From an uncultured Clostridia bacterium (GTDB lineage: Bacteria; Bacillota; Clostridia; TANB77; CAG-508): a DNA stretch of 41,841 nucleotides. Shown piece by piece: positions 41,675-41,841 of the stretch. The stretch covers positions 1-41,841 of the forward strand of contig CAKPQL010000014.1 of the NCBI GenBank assembly GCA_934178555.1, written 5' to 3'. The notes beneath the pieces were generated by a model. The model saw only the letters and a list, made by a program, of their open reading frames with translations. It ran no database searches and was not told the origin of the DNA. Numbering within the stretch: position 1 is the first letter of the stretch; each line of letters opens with the position of its first letter. The translations under genes were made by a program, and so were the position numbers.

Positions 41675-41841
41675 GTGAAGATCAATCCTTTCTCAAATTT
41701 TATAATATTATATATTACTACTAGTAATAAATCAATACATTAAATAAATAGTCTACATATACCTATGTAGGTTAGTCAATCATTTGTCACAAATTATTTA
41801 AAATAAATACTTTGAGCACCTATATTGCAAATAACGATTCT

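Noticed and set aside
1..41841. CRISPR arrays, insertion sequences, tRNA or rRNA genes
   Set aside because: No regularly spaced repeats, no transposase frame, and no tRNA T-arm (GGTTCRA) pattern with a matching acceptor stem was found on reading through.

Overview
The window is very AT-rich chromosomal DNA from a low-GC Gram-positive bacterium, most likely an anaerobic, endospore-forming Clostridia-type Bacillota. Supporting signs are strong GGAGG-type ribosome sites, frequent GTG/TTG starts, a CwlD-like spore-cortex amidase, a Spo0E-like protein, a single-chain glycyl-tRNA synthetase, an archaeal-type prolyl-tRNA synthetase, a dockerin-bearing secreted protein and an agr-type peptide quorum-sensing locus. 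I see no tRNA, rRNA, CRISPR array or insertion sequence. Species cannot be fixed from the sequence alone.

Layout. 1-846 holds the 3' part of a FucO-like iron alcohol dehydrogenase. 1003-4422 encodes a large secreted protein (NPCBM-like module, transglutaminase-like core, F5/8C module, dockerin). 4.6-8.95 kb is an eroding accessory stretch: a Spo0E-like gene, a truncated methyltransferase, an XRE regulator, a membrane-protein gene split by TAG, and a decayed prophage lysis cassette whose holin and M15 endolysin remain intact. rplM-rpsI follow on the minus strand with a clear promoter. Next come feoB (broken by two +1 shifts), a PAP2 phosphatase, a DUF1294 protein, a small Cys-rich protein and glyS. 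A minus-strand DUF4364 gene then faces a sortase plus thioester/SpaA-like surface protein pair across a palindrome-rich spacer.

18.6-28.1 kb is one long plus-strand run: rimO, a transglutaminase-like protein, scpB, proS, a predicted metallopeptidase (one +1 shift), queA, tgt and a WG-repeat protein. 28.2-31.3 kb is the agr locus: agrB and agrD on plus, agrA-agrC on minus, convergent onto a shared bidirectional terminator. rpsO, pnp, a family 2 glycosyltransferase, a P-loop/Asp23-like protein, cwlD and smc follow on plus, with a minus-strand lipoprotein at the end.

The most unusual signal is recoding-like. Three otherwise recognisable genes (xhlA-like, feoB, the metallopeptidase) each need a +1 shift, four sites in all, and every site sits exactly on an in-frame CGG codon whose +1 reading gives Gly (GGA or GGU). 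CGG is otherwise nearly absent from the genes here; the only other in-frame uses I found are two in one small ORF. The pattern resembles the Ty1 (CUU AGG C) and prfB +1 frameshift logic. One site also carries an AGGAGG just upstream. Independent sequence or assembly error and plain gene decay remain live alternatives. Other notable signals are three leaders in which a hairpin or complementary segment covers the Shine-Dalgarno (feoB, sortase, cwlD), a strong stem in the pnp leader, and a surface protein that stops right after LPRTGW.
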